From: Actinomycetota bacterium
GTDB taxonomy: Bacteria > Actinomycetota > Thermoleophilia > Solirubrobacterales > Solirubrobacteraceae
NCBI GenBank assembly: GCA_005885515.1
Contig: VAWK01000050.1
Span: 1 to 64,000 of the forward strand
DNA: 64,000 bases
Reading direction: 5' to 3'
The position numbers and the translations under genes were made by a program. Under the pieces are notes generated by a model that saw only the letters and a program-made list of their open reading frames with translations, was not told where the DNA came from and ran no database searches. Shown here piece after piece: positions 38,570 through 47,717 of this stretch; position 1 is the stretch's first letter, and the number at the start of each line of letters is the position of its first letter.

Positions 38570-39601
38570 ATGCGCGTGTGGATCGACCTGACGAACAGCC
38601 CGCACGTGCTCGTGATGCGGCCGGTGATCGAGCGCTTGCGCGCGGCCGGTCATGAGGTGCAGGTGACCTCGCGGGACTACGCGCAGACGATCGCGCTGTG
38701 CGAGCGGCTGGGCATCGCGCACACGCCGATCGGCCGTCACCGCGGGGAGCGCTTGGCGGCCAAGGCCTCGGGCCTGGTCTCGCGCTCGCTCGCGCTGGTG
38801 CGATGGGCTCGCCGCGAGGCGCGCGCGCACGGCCGCTTTGACATCGCTCTGGGCCACGGCTCAAACGACGTCTGCGTGGCGGCGGCGGCGTTGCGCGTGC
38901 CGAGCGCCACGATGTTCGACTATGAGTGGGCGACCGTTCAGCACAACCTCAACTGTCGCCTGGCGCGGGCGGTGGTGGTGCCCGAGGCGATCCCGCCCGA
39001 GCGGCTCGAGCGCTTCGGAGCTCGGGGCAAGCTGCGCCGCTACGAGGGCCTGAAGGAGGAGTATTACCTCGCCGACTTCGAGCCCGACGCGGCGGTGGCG
39101 GGCGAGCTGGGGCTCGATCGGGGGCGCCCGATCGTGGTCGTGCGCACGCCCCCCGAGGTGTCTCTGTATCACCGCTTCGGAAGCGAGCTGTTCGAGCGGG
39201 TGCTCGCCCGCCTGCGCCTGGCGGCCGCCGAACGGGGGGTGCAGCCGGTGGTGTTGGCGCGCGTGGACTCCCAGCGGGAGCGGCTGGCGCGCGAGCCGGG
39301 CCTGATGGTGCCGGAGAAGGCGATCGACGCGCAGTCGCTGATCTCCTACGCGGATCTGGTGATCTCGGCGGGCGGCACGATGAACCGCGAGGCGGTGGCG
39401 CTGGGCGTGCCCGTGTTCAGCACCTTCGCAGGACGTCTGGGCGCGGTGGACGAGCGGCTGATCGGCGAAGGGCGCCTGCACAGGCTGCTCGACGCCGACC
39501 AGCTCGACCTGGGCTTCGGCGCGAAGCCGCGCTCCCAGGCTCGCGTCAAGCGCGACCCGGGCGTGCTGGTGCGGCTGCTCTTATCTCCTCTCATCCCCTG
39601 A
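38570..39601 (+). CDS. DUF354 family glycosyltransferase-like protein
   Basis: 343 residues from ATG 38570. The DUF354 signature opens the protein (MRVWIDLTNSPHVLVMRPVI), followed by GHEVQVTSRDYAQT, HGSNDVCVAAAAL, FDYEW, and LISYADLVISAGGTMNREA, which resembles the donor-binding loop of GT-B enzymes such as MurG and UDP-GlcNAc epimerase. It probably acts on a nucleotide sugar in surface-polysaccharide synthesis. It starts the large plus-strand polysaccharide region; the next gene follows after 19 bp. Confidence 0.85.
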   Translation: MRVWIDLTNSPHVLVMRPVIERLRAAGHEVQVTSRDYAQTIALCERLGIAHTPIGRHRGERLAAKASGLVSRSLALVRWARREARAHGRFDIALGHGSNDVCVAAAALRVPSATMFDYEWATVQHNLNCRLARAVVVPEAIPPERLERFGARGKLRRYEGLKEEYYLADFEPDAAVAGELGLDRGRPIVVVRTPPEVSLYHRFGSELFERVLARLRLAAAERGVQPVVLARVDSQRERLAREPGLMVPEKAIDAQSLISYADLVISAGGTMNREAVALGVPVFSTFAGRLGAVDERLIGEGRLHRLLDADQLDLGFGAKPRSQARVKRDPGVLVRLLLSPLIP

Positions 39602-39620
39602 CCGCCTTACAATCCGCAGG

Positions 39621-41747
39621 ATGCCCCGACGGATCCGCGCGGCGGCCTTCCCCCTGCACCGCCACGCTCTGCCACAGCTAGCGGTCGACGGGGCGCTGGT
39701 CGCGCTCGCATACTGGCTCGCCTTTCAGCTTCGCTTCACCAATGGCCCCAGCGGCTACTACGCGCACCTGCGCGACCGCACGATCTGGTGGGTGCTCGCG
39801 GGGACGTTCCCGGTGCTGCTGTCCGCCCGTGTGTACCAGCGGCGGTGGCGCTTCTCGGGTCAGCGCGACTACGAGGCGGTGCTGCGCGGGGTGCTGGCGA
39901 TCGTGGTGCTCACGGTCGTGGCGGTGGCGGTGGTGCGTCCGGTGGAGCACGCGACGCGCCACGGCACCGCGGCGATCGGGCTGCCGAACGGCGTGATCGT
40001 GCTGTTTGGCCTGCTCGCCCTGGTGTTCCTGGTGGGCGTGCGAGCGCTCACGCGCAGCGTGTACGAGCGCCGCCCGCTGGCGGCGTTCCGCGGCGGTCGC
40101 AAGGGCGAGCGCAGCGTGTTGATCGCGGGCGCGGGCGAAGGCGGCCGGCTGGTGGTGCGCGAGATCGTGCGCAACCGCGGCCTGGGGCTGGCGCCTGTGG
40201 GGTTCCTCGACGACGATCCCGCCAAGCGCAGGTTGCGCATCGACGGCGTGCGCGTGCGCGGCAACACCGAAGGCGATCTGCCGCGTGTGCTCGACGACGT
40301 CGAGCCGGACGAAGTGATCATCGCGATCCCCTCGGCCCCCGGCTCCACGCGCGCGCGCATCGTGCGCGAGTGCCGGGTGCGCGGGATCCCGGTGCGCACG
40401 CTGCCGACCGTGTTCGAGCTGCTGCAGACGACGCGACCGCTCGCCCGCCAGATGCGCGAGGTGCGCGTGGAGGATGTGCTCGGCCGCGAGCCGGTGCAGA
40501 TGGAGCTCGCGCGCGTGGGCGAGTATCTGGGCGGCCAGACGGTGCTGGTGACGGGAGCAGGAGGCTCGATCGGCGCGGAGCTGTGCCGTCAGATCGCGCG
40601 CGTGGAGCCGCACCGGATCGTGCTGCTGGACCACGCCGAGGACAACCTGTTTGCGATCCAGCGTGAGCTGGAGGACGAACGCCACGTGTCGCCGTCGATG
40701 CTCTCGGCCGTGCTCGCGGACTGCAAGGAGGAGGAGCGCATGCGCGAGGTGTTCACCGCGCATCGGCCCACGGTGGTGTTCCACGCGGCCGCCTACAAGC
40801 ACGTGGGGCTGATGGAGGTCAACCCGGTGGAGGCCGTGCGCAACAACGCGATCGCAACGAGGGTGGTCGCGCACGTGGCGGGCGAGCTGGGCGTGGAGTG
40901 CTTCGTGCTGGTGTCCACCGACAAGGCGGTGGCGCCCGCGACGGTGATGGGGGCGTCGAAGGCGCTGGCGGAGTTCGCGCTGGAAGCCGCCACCGCGCGC
41001 TTCCCTGCGACCCGCTACGCGGCTGTGCGCTTTGGCAACGTGCTCGGCTCCTCGGGCAGCGTGGTGCCGATCTTCCGGCGCCAGATCGAGCGAGGCGGGC
41101 CCGTGACGGTGACCGATGAGCGCATGACGCGGTACTTCATGACGATCCCCGAGGCCGTGCAGCTGATCATCCGCAGCGGTGCGCTCGCCTGTGCGCCGAG
41201 ACCGGCGCCAGCGCGCATCTCGCTGGACGGCCACGGGCGCGATGGACGCGGGCGCGACGGCCGCAGCAGCGACAGCCGCGAACCCCTGGCGTCGCCCGCG
41301 GGGGCCGACATCTACGTGCTTGACATGGGCGAGCCGGTGTCGATCCTCGAACTGGCGCGCGAGATGATTGGACTGTCGGGCCTGGACCCGGGCCGCGATA
41401 TCGAGATCGAGATCGTCGGCCGGCGGCCGGGAGAGAAGCTGCACGAGGAGCTGTTCAACAGCTACGAGCGGCCGCAGCCCACGGCGGCGGAGAAGATCCT
41501 GCTGGCCGAACGCGAGCCGCTGGGCGGCGAGCAGGTGGAGGCGATGTTCGCGGAGATTGGCTTGCTCGTGCTCGAAGGCGACGCGGCGGGCCTGGCGGCG
41601 AAGGTATCGCAGCTGTCGGCCGACCATCTCGAGACCCAGACCGAGGCGGACTGGGTGCCCGCGCGCAGGACGGGTGACCGCCGTCTCGGCCGGCCGGGGG
41701 GCTCGCACGACGCGCCTGCGCCCCTCATACACTCTCGGGACTCATGA
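39621..41747 (+). CDS. Membrane-bound nucleotide-sugar 4,6-dehydratase (CapD/WbpM/PglF family)
   Basis: 708 residues. Four N-terminal membrane helices (~15-135) precede a first Rossmann fold (SVLIAGAGEGGRLVVREIVR) and the catalytic SDR domain (VLVTGAGGSIGAELCRQI; STDKAVAPATVMGASKALAE, where Met replaces the SDR Tyr in MxxxK as in this family). The segment RRPGEKLHEELF is near the C-terminus. It probably converts UDP-GlcNAc to the 4-keto-6-deoxy sugar, the first step to bacillosamine or FucNAc-type sugars. A 30-residue Asp/Gly/Arg repeat (GRDGRGRDGR) near residue 540 looks like a low-complexity insertion between strands. Confidence 0.92.
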   Translation: MPRRIRAAAFPLHRHALPQLAVDGALVALAYWLAFQLRFTNGPSGYYAHLRDRTIWWVLAGTFPVLLSARVYQRRWRFSGQRDYEAVLRGVLAIVVLTVVAVAVVRPVEHATRHGTAAIGLPNGVIVLFGLLALVFLVGVRALTRSVYERRPLAAFRGGRKGERSVLIAGAGEGGRLVVREIVRNRGLGLAPVGFLDDDPAKRRLRIDGVRVRGNTEGDLPRVLDDVEPDEVIIAIPSAPGSTRARIVRECRVRGIPVRTLPTVFELLQTTRPLARQMREVRVEDVLGREPVQMELARVGEYLGGQTVLVTGAGGSIGAELCRQIARVEPHRIVLLDHAEDNLFAIQRELEDERHVSPSMLSAVLADCKEEERMREVFTAHRPTVVFHAAAYKHVGLMEVNPVEAVRNNAIATRVVAHVAGELGVECFVLVSTDKAVAPATVMGASKALAEFALEAATARFPATRYAAVRFGNVLGSSGSVVPIFRRQIERGGPVTVTDERMTRYFMTIPEAVQLIIRSGALACAPRPAPARISLDGHGRDGRGRDGRSSDSREPLASPAGADIYVLDMGEPVSILELAREMIGLSGLDPGRDIEIEIVGRRPGEKLHEELFNSYERPQPTAAEKILLAEREPLGGEQVEAMFAEIGLLVLEGDAAGLAAKVSQLSADHLETQTEADWVPARRTGDRRLGRPGGSHDAPAPLIHSRDS

Positions 41748-41763
41748 GGGACGGACCGCACGC

Positions 41764-43419
41764 ATGACCCCCTCGCTGCTGGCATTTTCGCTCTCGAACT
41801 CCTTCGCAAAGGTCGGAGCGGTCGCCGCCTTCGTGGCACTGGTGGGCATCGCGGTCTTGTCGCTGCTGTCGTTCTCGCAGGCACGCGAGCTCAAGCGCCT
41901 GCGCGAGTGGGCGGGCCGGGCGCCCGAGCGCGCGGCCGAGCTCGAGCAGAGGGTGGGCGCGATTTCCGCAGCCCGCGTCCAGCGGACAGATGCGCCGGCG
42001 CCACAGGCGCGGGCGCCGCAGCATCCAGTCCCGGGCGCCCGCCCGCCCGGCGCGAGTCAGGTCCCGGGCGCCGATGCCTCTCCCGCCACAGCGGCGATGG
42101 CCGCGCAACCCGCCACGGCGGGCGCTCCCGCGATCGCCGGCTCTCCCGCCACGGCTGCATCGGCGGGCCCAGCGGCCGCTCCGGCCACGGCCGCGGGCAT
42201 CGCCTCGGCGGCCGCGCCCGCCTCGGCCGCACCGCCGGCAACGGCAGTTCCGCCCGGCTCGGTGGACGCTTCGCCAGCCGTCGGCGCCGACCCTGCCCGG
42301 CCGGGCAACCACTCGGCGCAGTCCGCGCCGCACGCCGGCGGAGCCGCGACGAGCGCACCGCTCGCGGCCGCAGGCGAGGGCCAGGCCGCCAGGCGATCGG
42401 CAGCGACGGTCGCCGTGACCGCAGCCTCGGCCGCCTCGGCCTCGACGGCGCGGGCGCCGGTGTCGCCGCCCGCGCCAGCGGCGAGCACCCCACCGGCCTC
42501 AACCCCTGGCGCGATCCTGTCCGGCTCGAGCCCACCGGCCTCCGCCCCCGGCGCGCCCCAGGGTGCCGCAGCCGGTGATGAGGCCACTGCTAACCCGCCG
42601 CGCTCGGTCGCGAGCCAGCCGGCCGCCGCCGTGCCGGCGTCGAACGGCCCCGTTCCCGCTGCGCACGCGCGCGGGACGGTCGCGGATGGCAGCGCCGACG
42701 CGCCCTCCCGCGCCCCCGCGACCGCTGCCGCGAGCGCAGTCACGGGCGCCAGCGCGCGCCCGCCGCTGCCGCCCCCGCCTTCCGAGCCGCCCCGGCGCCG
42801 CGTGCCCGCAGGCGCGGAGCTGGCGGCCGATCCGATCGCGCCCGGCGCAGCCCCCTCGCCGCTGACGCCAGAGCAGGCAGCTGTGCGGGCTGCCCGCCGC
42901 CGGCGCGCGCGGGAGCCGAGGGGCTCATCCAAAAGAGCGGCGGTGATCGCCGGAGCCTTGCTCGCGGGAGCGGCAGCGGTGGTGATCGGCGTGCTCGCGC
43001 TCGGCGGGGGCTCGGCTGCCCGCAAGAGCGCTTCGGGCTCCGCGCCGACGCACCACGCGCGCGCCAAGCAAGTGAGATCGCCCAGGGCAAGACACGCTTC
43101 CGCCGCCTCCTCGAGGGCGGCGGCCACGAGCGTCGCTGTGCTCAACGGCACGGAAACGAGCGGGCTCGCCCACCGCGTCTCGGGCCAGCTGCACCAGCAG
43201 GGCTACGCGCGGGCGGCGGCCCTGAGCGGGCGCCCGCCCGGCGCCAACCAGTCCACCGTGGTGGAGTACGCGAGCGGGCACAAGAGCGATGCCGAAGGCA
43301 TTGCGCGCGCACTCGGGGTCTCGCGGACAGAACCGATGGAAGCCACGGTGTCGTCGCTGGCGAGCTCGGCGAGCGTGGTGGTGATCGTGGGCCTCGACAA
43401 GGCTGCGGCAGGGCCCTAG
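41764..43419 (+). CDS. LytR_C-domain protein with very long Ala/Pro-rich linker
   Basis: 551 residues from ATG 41764. An N-terminal membrane helix (VGAVAAFVALVGIAVLSLLSF), a short coiled coil (ARELKRLREW), then ~350 residues of Ala/Pro/Ser/Gly low-complexity sequence. A second membrane helix (AAVIAGALLAGAAAVVIGVLAL, ~398-419) precedes a C-terminal LytR_C domain (SVAVLNGTETSGLAHRVSGQ, QSTVVEYASGHKSDAEGIARALG, VVVIVGLDKA). LytR_C domains are found on envelope proteins linked to LCP-type wall-polymer attachment, but no LCP catalytic domain is present. Two membrane helices would put the linker in the cytoplasm or outside, depending on topology. Confidence 0.8.
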   Translation: MTPSLLAFSLSNSFAKVGAVAAFVALVGIAVLSLLSFSQARELKRLREWAGRAPERAAELEQRVGAISAARVQRTDAPAPQARAPQHPVPGARPPGASQVPGADASPATAAMAAQPATAGAPAIAGSPATAASAGPAAAPATAAGIASAAAPASAAPPATAVPPGSVDASPAVGADPARPGNHSAQSAPHAGGAATSAPLAAAGEGQAARRSAATVAVTAASAASASTARAPVSPPAPAASTPPASTPGAILSGSSPPASAPGAPQGAAAGDEATANPPRSVASQPAAAVPASNGPVPAAHARGTVADGSADAPSRAPATAAASAVTGASARPPLPPPPSEPPRRRVPAGAELAADPIAPGAAPSPLTPEQAAVRAARRRRAREPRGSSKRAAVIAGALLAGAAAVVIGVLALGGGSAARKSASGSAPTHHARAKQVRSPRARHASAASSRAAATSVAVLNGTETSGLAHRVSGQLHQQGYARAAALSGRPPGANQSTVVEYASGHKSDAEGIARALGVSRTEPMEATVSSLASSASVVVIVGLDKAAAGP

Positions 43420-43484
43420 CCGACGCCGGCGACCATCCGATAGCCGACTTCCTCGACATTCCCGAGCGCTCCTCCAAGCCGCGC

Positions 43485-44219
43485 GTGCGCGGCCTCACGC
43501 ACGTGATCGACCGCGGGCTGTCGGTCGCCGAGATCGACAACCTGCTCGAGGTCGCGGGGGAGTGCGTGGACGTCGTCAAGCTTGGCTGGGGCACGGCGCT
43601 CGTGAGCGCCAACCTGAAGCAGAAGCTCGAGCGGTACGCCACGCACGAGGTTCCGGTGGTGCTCGGAGGCACGCTCACCGAGCTCGCCATCCGGCAGGGT
43701 CGCATCGAGGGCCTGATCGGGTGGCTGCGCGAGCTCGGCCTGCGCCACGTCGAGGTCTCGGACGGCACGATCGCGATCGACCCTGAGTTCAAGCGCGATC
43801 TGATCCAGCGGCTGGCGCAGGAGTTCACGGTGCTGGCCGAGGTCGGCAGCAAGGACGTCGACTTCATCATGGCTCCGTACGTGTGGGTGGAGCAGATCCA
43901 ACGCGACCTCGACGCCGGCGCGTGGAAGGTGATCGCCGAGGCGCGCGAGTCGGGCACAGCCGGCATCTACCGTGCCACCGGCGAGGTGCGAACCGGTCTG
44001 ATCGACGAGATCGCGCACGCGGTCGACCCCGACCGCCTGATCTTCGAGGCGCCACGGCGCGAGCAGCAGGTGTGGCTGCTCAAGCGCTTCGGCACGGAGT
44101 GCAACCTGGGCAACATCGCGCCACAGGATGTCCTCTCGCTCGAGACCCTGCGGCTTGGCCTGCGGGCGGACACCGTCGATCGGTTCGCCCTGGGGGATCG
44201 TGGATCGGGCGACGATTGA
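43485..44219 (+). CDS. Phosphosulfolactate synthase-like protein (ComA family)
   Basis: 244 residues from GTG 43485. The TIM-barrel ComA family is recognised by RGLTHVIDRGLS, VDVVKLGWGTALV, VVLGGTLTELAI, EVSDGTIAI, VGSKD and IFEAPRREQQVWLL with NLGNIAPQDVL. ComA makes phosphosulfolactate from phosphoenolpyruvate and sulfite (coenzyme M pathway). No comB, comC or comD is nearby, so the role here is open. Conserved-looking sequence extends upstream in frame (FLDIPERSSKP, 43449-43481) without an ATG, GTG or TTG, so the real start may be non-canonical or the GTG may shorten the family. Confidence 0.8.
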   Translation: MRGLTHVIDRGLSVAEIDNLLEVAGECVDVVKLGWGTALVSANLKQKLERYATHEVPVVLGGTLTELAIRQGRIEGLIGWLRELGLRHVEVSDGTIAIDPEFKRDLIQRLAQEFTVLAEVGSKDVDFIMAPYVWVEQIQRDLDAGAWKVIAEARESGTAGIYRATGEVRTGLIDEIAHAVDPDRLIFEAPRREQQVWLLKRFGTECNLGNIAPQDVLSLETLRLGLRADTVDRFALGDRGSGDD

Positions 44220-44716
44220 CCAGCCCGGATAGGGCTCTCGCGGGCGCCGACAGGGCGGCCGGCGCGGTCTTCGCCCTGCTGGTGGCCGCCTGTTTCGCAG
44301 CCTTCTTCGTTACGCAGCGCCTGAAGCACACGCCCACGCTCGTGCAGCGCTTCGAGCTGACCCCGTTCTTCTCGCCGACGCCCGCGGGCCACGTTAAGCG
44401 CGAGGCGATCTCGTTCAAGCTCGCGCACGCCGACGAGGTCACGGTGACGATCGTCGACTCCACCGGCAGCGACGTGGCGACGCTCCTGCGCGATCGCTTC
44501 GTGACCCGCTACAAACAGTTCTCCCTGCGCTGGAACGGCCGACTTGGCGTGGCGCACGGCTTCACGTTCGTCGGCACCGCCGCTGGGCGCTCGGTGCTGC
44601 TGCCGTCCAACCACGGCCCGCTGGCCCCCGCGGGCGAATACCGCGTGCGCGTGAGTTTGCGCGGGCAGCGGCGCGCGGTCCTCTCCCCGCGCAGCTTCAC
44701 GCTGGTGAGGCGTTGA
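44216..44716 (+). CDS. Membrane-anchored protein with FlgD-Ig-like domain
   Basis: 166 residues from TTG 44216 (TTGA overlap with the previous stop). An N-terminal membrane helix (AGAVFALLVAACFAAFFVTQ) precedes an Ig-like fold similar to FlgD_ig (AISFKLAHADEVTVTIVDSTG, RWNGRLGVAHG, LAPAGEYRVRVSLRG). Function unknown; it probably presents its domain outside the membrane. The next gene starts in a TTGA overlap, so translation is coupled to the O-antigen-ligase-like gene. Confidence 0.75.
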   Translation: MTSPDRALAGADRAAGAVFALLVAACFAAFFVTQRLKHTPTLVQRFELTPFFSPTPAGHVKREAISFKLAHADEVTVTIVDSTGSDVATLLRDRFVTRYKQFSLRWNGRLGVAHGFTFVGTAAGRSVLLPSNHGPLAPAGEYRVRVSLRGQRRAVLSPRSFTLVRR

Positions 44717-46167
44717 GCACGGCGGCGCCGCGGCTGCCCGGAGCGACCACGCTCGGCTCCGGTCTCGTGCTGGCCGCGGTGGCAGCGGCGCTCCTGCTGG
44801 CGCCGCTGGTGCTGCTGATGCGCCGCGACCCGCGGGCCTTTCCCCTGCTCGCGCTGTTTGCGCTCCCCTTCCGGCTGCCCGTGTCGGCGGACGGCCGTAC
44901 CGTCAACCTGCTCATTCCCCTGTACATCGTCGTGTCCGCCGGCACGCTCGCGCACCTCCTGCCGCGCGCGCAGCAAGCGCTCGCGCGGCAGCGCTCACAC
45001 CACGCCGGCAGCGCCGCGCCGGCCCCCGCCGCGACCTGCCCGGCAGGATCTCGGTACGGCGGAGCCGACCGTTGGCAGCGGCGCCTGCGCGCGCTGCTCA
45101 CGCCGCGCGGGCTGCAGTGGCTGCTGATGGGGTCGGTCGCCCTGTATGCCGTCCAGGCGCTGTACTCGCCGGACATCGCCAAGGCGGGTGAGAACGTCGC
45201 CTTCTTCTATCTGCCGTTCACGCTGCTGTTCCTGCTGCTGCGCGACGTCCGCTGGACGCGCCAGCTGCTGCTGGCCTGCCTCGCCGTCGTGGTCGCGCTC
45301 GCCGTCATATTCGCCGGGATCGGCTTCATCGAGTACGGCCGCAAGACGCTGTTCTTGAACCCCAGGGTGGTGGCCGCAAACCAGTACGACAACTACTTCC
45401 GCGTCAACTCGCTGTTCTTCGACCCCAACGTGTACGGCCGCTTCCTGGCGCTCGTGATGATCGCTCTCACCGCCTTCGTGCTGTGGCGCTCTCGTCGCCG
45501 CGACGTGATCGCGTGCGTGGCCGTGCTGGCCTGGCTGCTTGCCGGGCTCGTGACGAGCTTCTCGCAGAGCAGCATCGCCGCGCTGCTGCTCGGGCTCGCG
45601 GTGCTCGCCGCGTGGCGCTGGGAGCTGCGCGCGACGCTCTATGCGGCCGGTGCGCTCGTGGCGCTCGCCGTGGTCATCGTGCTGGCTGCGCCGAGCAGCC
45701 TGCATTTCGGACTCAAGGGCTCCGGCGGGTCGGCGAGCAACGCGACCAGCGGGCGCACGAAGCTGATCGCCGGCGGCCTGGAACTGTTTGCCGAACGGCC
45801 GCTCCAGGGCCATGGGTCGGGCTCGTTCGAGCGCTCCTACAAGGCGCACCACCTCGCCTCCGGCGCCCAGAACGCGACCTCGGCATCGCACACGATTCCG
45901 GTCACGGTCGCGGCCGAGCAGGGACTGCTCGGTCTAGCGCTCTATGCGGCGCTGCTCGTCGCAGCCTTCACGGTGCTCTTCAGCGGCGCCGGTCGCTCGC
46001 CGCCGCGCGTCGCGATCGCCGCGTGCTTCGCCGCGCTCGTGCTGCACACGTGGACATACGCCGACTTCCTCGAGGACCCGCTCACCTGGACGCTGCTGGG
46101 CATCGGCGCGGCGCTCGCCCGCGCCAGAGGGGGTGAACGGTGCTTGGCTACCTCAAGCGGCTCCTGA
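44713..46167 (+). CDS. O-antigen ligase/polymerase-like membrane protein (Wzy/WaaL family)
   Basis: 484 residues from TTG 44713. About ten or more hydrophobic helices, with the hydrophilic loop FLNPRVVAANQYDNYFRVNSL and FFDPNVYGRFLALVMI, then GRTKLIAGGLELFAERPLQGHGSGSF and SHTIPVTVAAEQGLLGLALY. The last is the H-x(n)-E/Q-x-G pattern of the Wzy_C domain. It probably polymerises or transfers the lipid-linked glycan outside the membrane. It lies directly before the flippase gene with a 28-nt overlap. Confidence 0.85.
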   Translation: MSTAAPRLPGATTLGSGLVLAAVAAALLLAPLVLLMRRDPRAFPLLALFALPFRLPVSADGRTVNLLIPLYIVVSAGTLAHLLPRAQQALARQRSHHAGSAAPAPAATCPAGSRYGGADRWQRRLRALLTPRGLQWLLMGSVALYAVQALYSPDIAKAGENVAFFYLPFTLLFLLLRDVRWTRQLLLACLAVVVALAVIFAGIGFIEYGRKTLFLNPRVVAANQYDNYFRVNSLFFDPNVYGRFLALVMIALTAFVLWRSRRRDVIACVAVLAWLLAGLVTSFSQSSIAALLLGLAVLAAWRWELRATLYAAGALVALAVVIVLAAPSSLHFGLKGSGGSASNATSGRTKLIAGGLELFAERPLQGHGSGSFERSYKAHHLASGAQNATSASHTIPVTVAAEQGLLGLALYAALLVAAFTVLFSGAGRSPPRVAIAACFAALVLHTWTYADFLEDPLTWTLLGIGAALARARGGERCLATSSGS

Positions 46168-47684
46168 CCACCGGCGCCGCGTACCAGTTTGGCGACATCC
46201 TCGCCAAGGCGATCGCGCTCCTCACGATCCCGCTCTACACCAGGTACGTACCGCGCGCCGGCTACGGTGCGGCGAACTCGCTGCTCACGTCGGTGATCCT
46301 GGCGAGCATCTTCCTGCGCGTGGGCGTCGGCGAGGCGTTCATCCGCTTCTACTTCGATGACACCGACGCCGCTCGCCGCGAGCGCATCGCGCGCAGCGCG
46401 ACCGCCACCGTGGCGTGGACCACGACCATCGCCTCGCTGCTGGCGCTGGCGTTCGCGGGGCCGCTCTCGCGTGCGCTGCTCGGCTTCCACGACCCCCTGC
46501 TGATCGACTGCGCGACCGTCGGGCTGTGGGCGTTCACCAATCTGGAGATGGCATACGCGCAGCTGCGGGTCGACGAACGCACCCGCGCGTACGTGTTTGC
46601 GACCGGCGCCAACGTGACGATGACGGTGGGCTTCACGGTCGCCCTGGTCGTGTTCGCCCATCAGGGAGCACGCGGGCTGCTGCTGGGCAACTTCGGCGCC
46701 TCCGCGCTGGTCGTGCTCGGCCTTTGGTGGATCCTGCGCGGGCGCGTCAGCCTGCGCCCGCCCGTCGGGCGCGCCCAGGCAAGCGACCTTCGCGCGATGC
46801 TGCGCTTCGGCCTGCCCACGGTGCCCGCCGACGCCAGCGTGTACGCGTTGCAGGTCGCCGATCGCTTCTACCTCTACCGCGGCTACTCCCACGCCGCAGC
46901 CGGTGACTACTCGGTCGCGCTGCAGTTTGCCACTGTCGTGTTCGTGCTCGTGCGCGGGTTCCAGTATGCGTGGCCGCCGTTGGCGTACTCGATCGACTCG
47001 GACGCCGAGGCGGCGCGGCTGTACTCGCTCGTCACCACCTACTTCGCGCTCGCCAGCGGCGCGGTGGTTGCCGCCGTGGCGCTGCTCGGACGCTGGATCG
47101 TGCGCCTGCTGGCGGCGCATCAGTTCTTCGGCGCGCACGGCGCATTGCCGTGGCTGGCGCTCGCGTGGAGCCTCTACGGCCTCTACCAGGTGATGATCGT
47201 GATCACGGGACGCACCCGCGCGACCGCCCGCAACCTCCCGGCGGCCGCCGCTGGGCTGGCCGTGAACATCGCGCTGCTGCTCATCCTCGTTCCCCGCACC
47301 GGCGCCGGGCTGGGCATCGCCGGGGCGGGGATCGCCCTGTGCGGGGCATACCTGTCGATGCTCGCGGCGATGTATGTGCTCACCCGGCGCCTGTTCCCGG
47401 TCCGCTTCGAATGGCGGCGGCTCGCGCAGCTGAGCGCATTGCTCGCGGCGGTAGCGGTGTCCGGGGAGCTCTTGCTCCCGCGAAGCGGCTCCGGCGGGCT
47501 TGCGCTGCGCACGCTTTGGCTCGCGCTGATCCCGGCGCTGCTGCTGGTCACGCGCTTCTTCCACGCTCACGAGCGCGCCCAGGCGCGGGCGCTCCTGGCG
47601 GACGCGCAGCGGCGTGTGGCCGCCTTCCGCGCGCGTCACGGTGACGTTGAGGCCTACGCGGAGGATCCGCTGCGCGACCTGTGA
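46140..47684 (+). CDS. Polysaccharide flippase (Wzx/MATE-like)
   Basis: 514 residues from GTG 46140. Twelve to fourteen predicted helices, with the flippase-type N-terminus YQFGDILAKAIALLTIPLYTRYVPRAGYGAANSLL, LRFGLPTVPADASVYALQVADRFYL, and GRTRATARNLPAAAAGLAVNIALLLILVP. It probably moves lipid-linked oligosaccharide to the outer face for the ligase/polymerase. The C-terminal ~40 residues are a charged cytoplasmic tail. It overlaps the previous gene by 28 nt. Confidence 0.87.
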   Translation: MLGYLKRLLTTGAAYQFGDILAKAIALLTIPLYTRYVPRAGYGAANSLLTSVILASIFLRVGVGEAFIRFYFDDTDAARRERIARSATATVAWTTTIASLLALAFAGPLSRALLGFHDPLLIDCATVGLWAFTNLEMAYAQLRVDERTRAYVFATGANVTMTVGFTVALVVFAHQGARGLLLGNFGASALVVLGLWWILRGRVSLRPPVGRAQASDLRAMLRFGLPTVPADASVYALQVADRFYLYRGYSHAAAGDYSVALQFATVVFVLVRGFQYAWPPLAYSIDSDAEAARLYSLVTTYFALASGAVVAAVALLGRWIVRLLAAHQFFGAHGALPWLALAWSLYGLYQVMIVITGRTRATARNLPAAAAGLAVNIALLLILVPRTGAGLGIAGAGIALCGAYLSMLAAMYVLTRRLFPVRFEWRRLAQLSALLAAVAVSGELLLPRSGSGGLALRTLWLALIPALLLVTRFFHAHERAQARALLADAQRRVAAFRARHGDVEAYAEDPLRDL

Positions 47685-47717
47685 GCGCGTGCGCCGCCGG
47701 TGGGCGTCGGGCCGTGC

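Noticed and set aside
39678..41732. 684-residue minus-strand ORF over the CapD-type gene
   Set aside because: His/Arg-rich antisense shadow of a well-supported gene.
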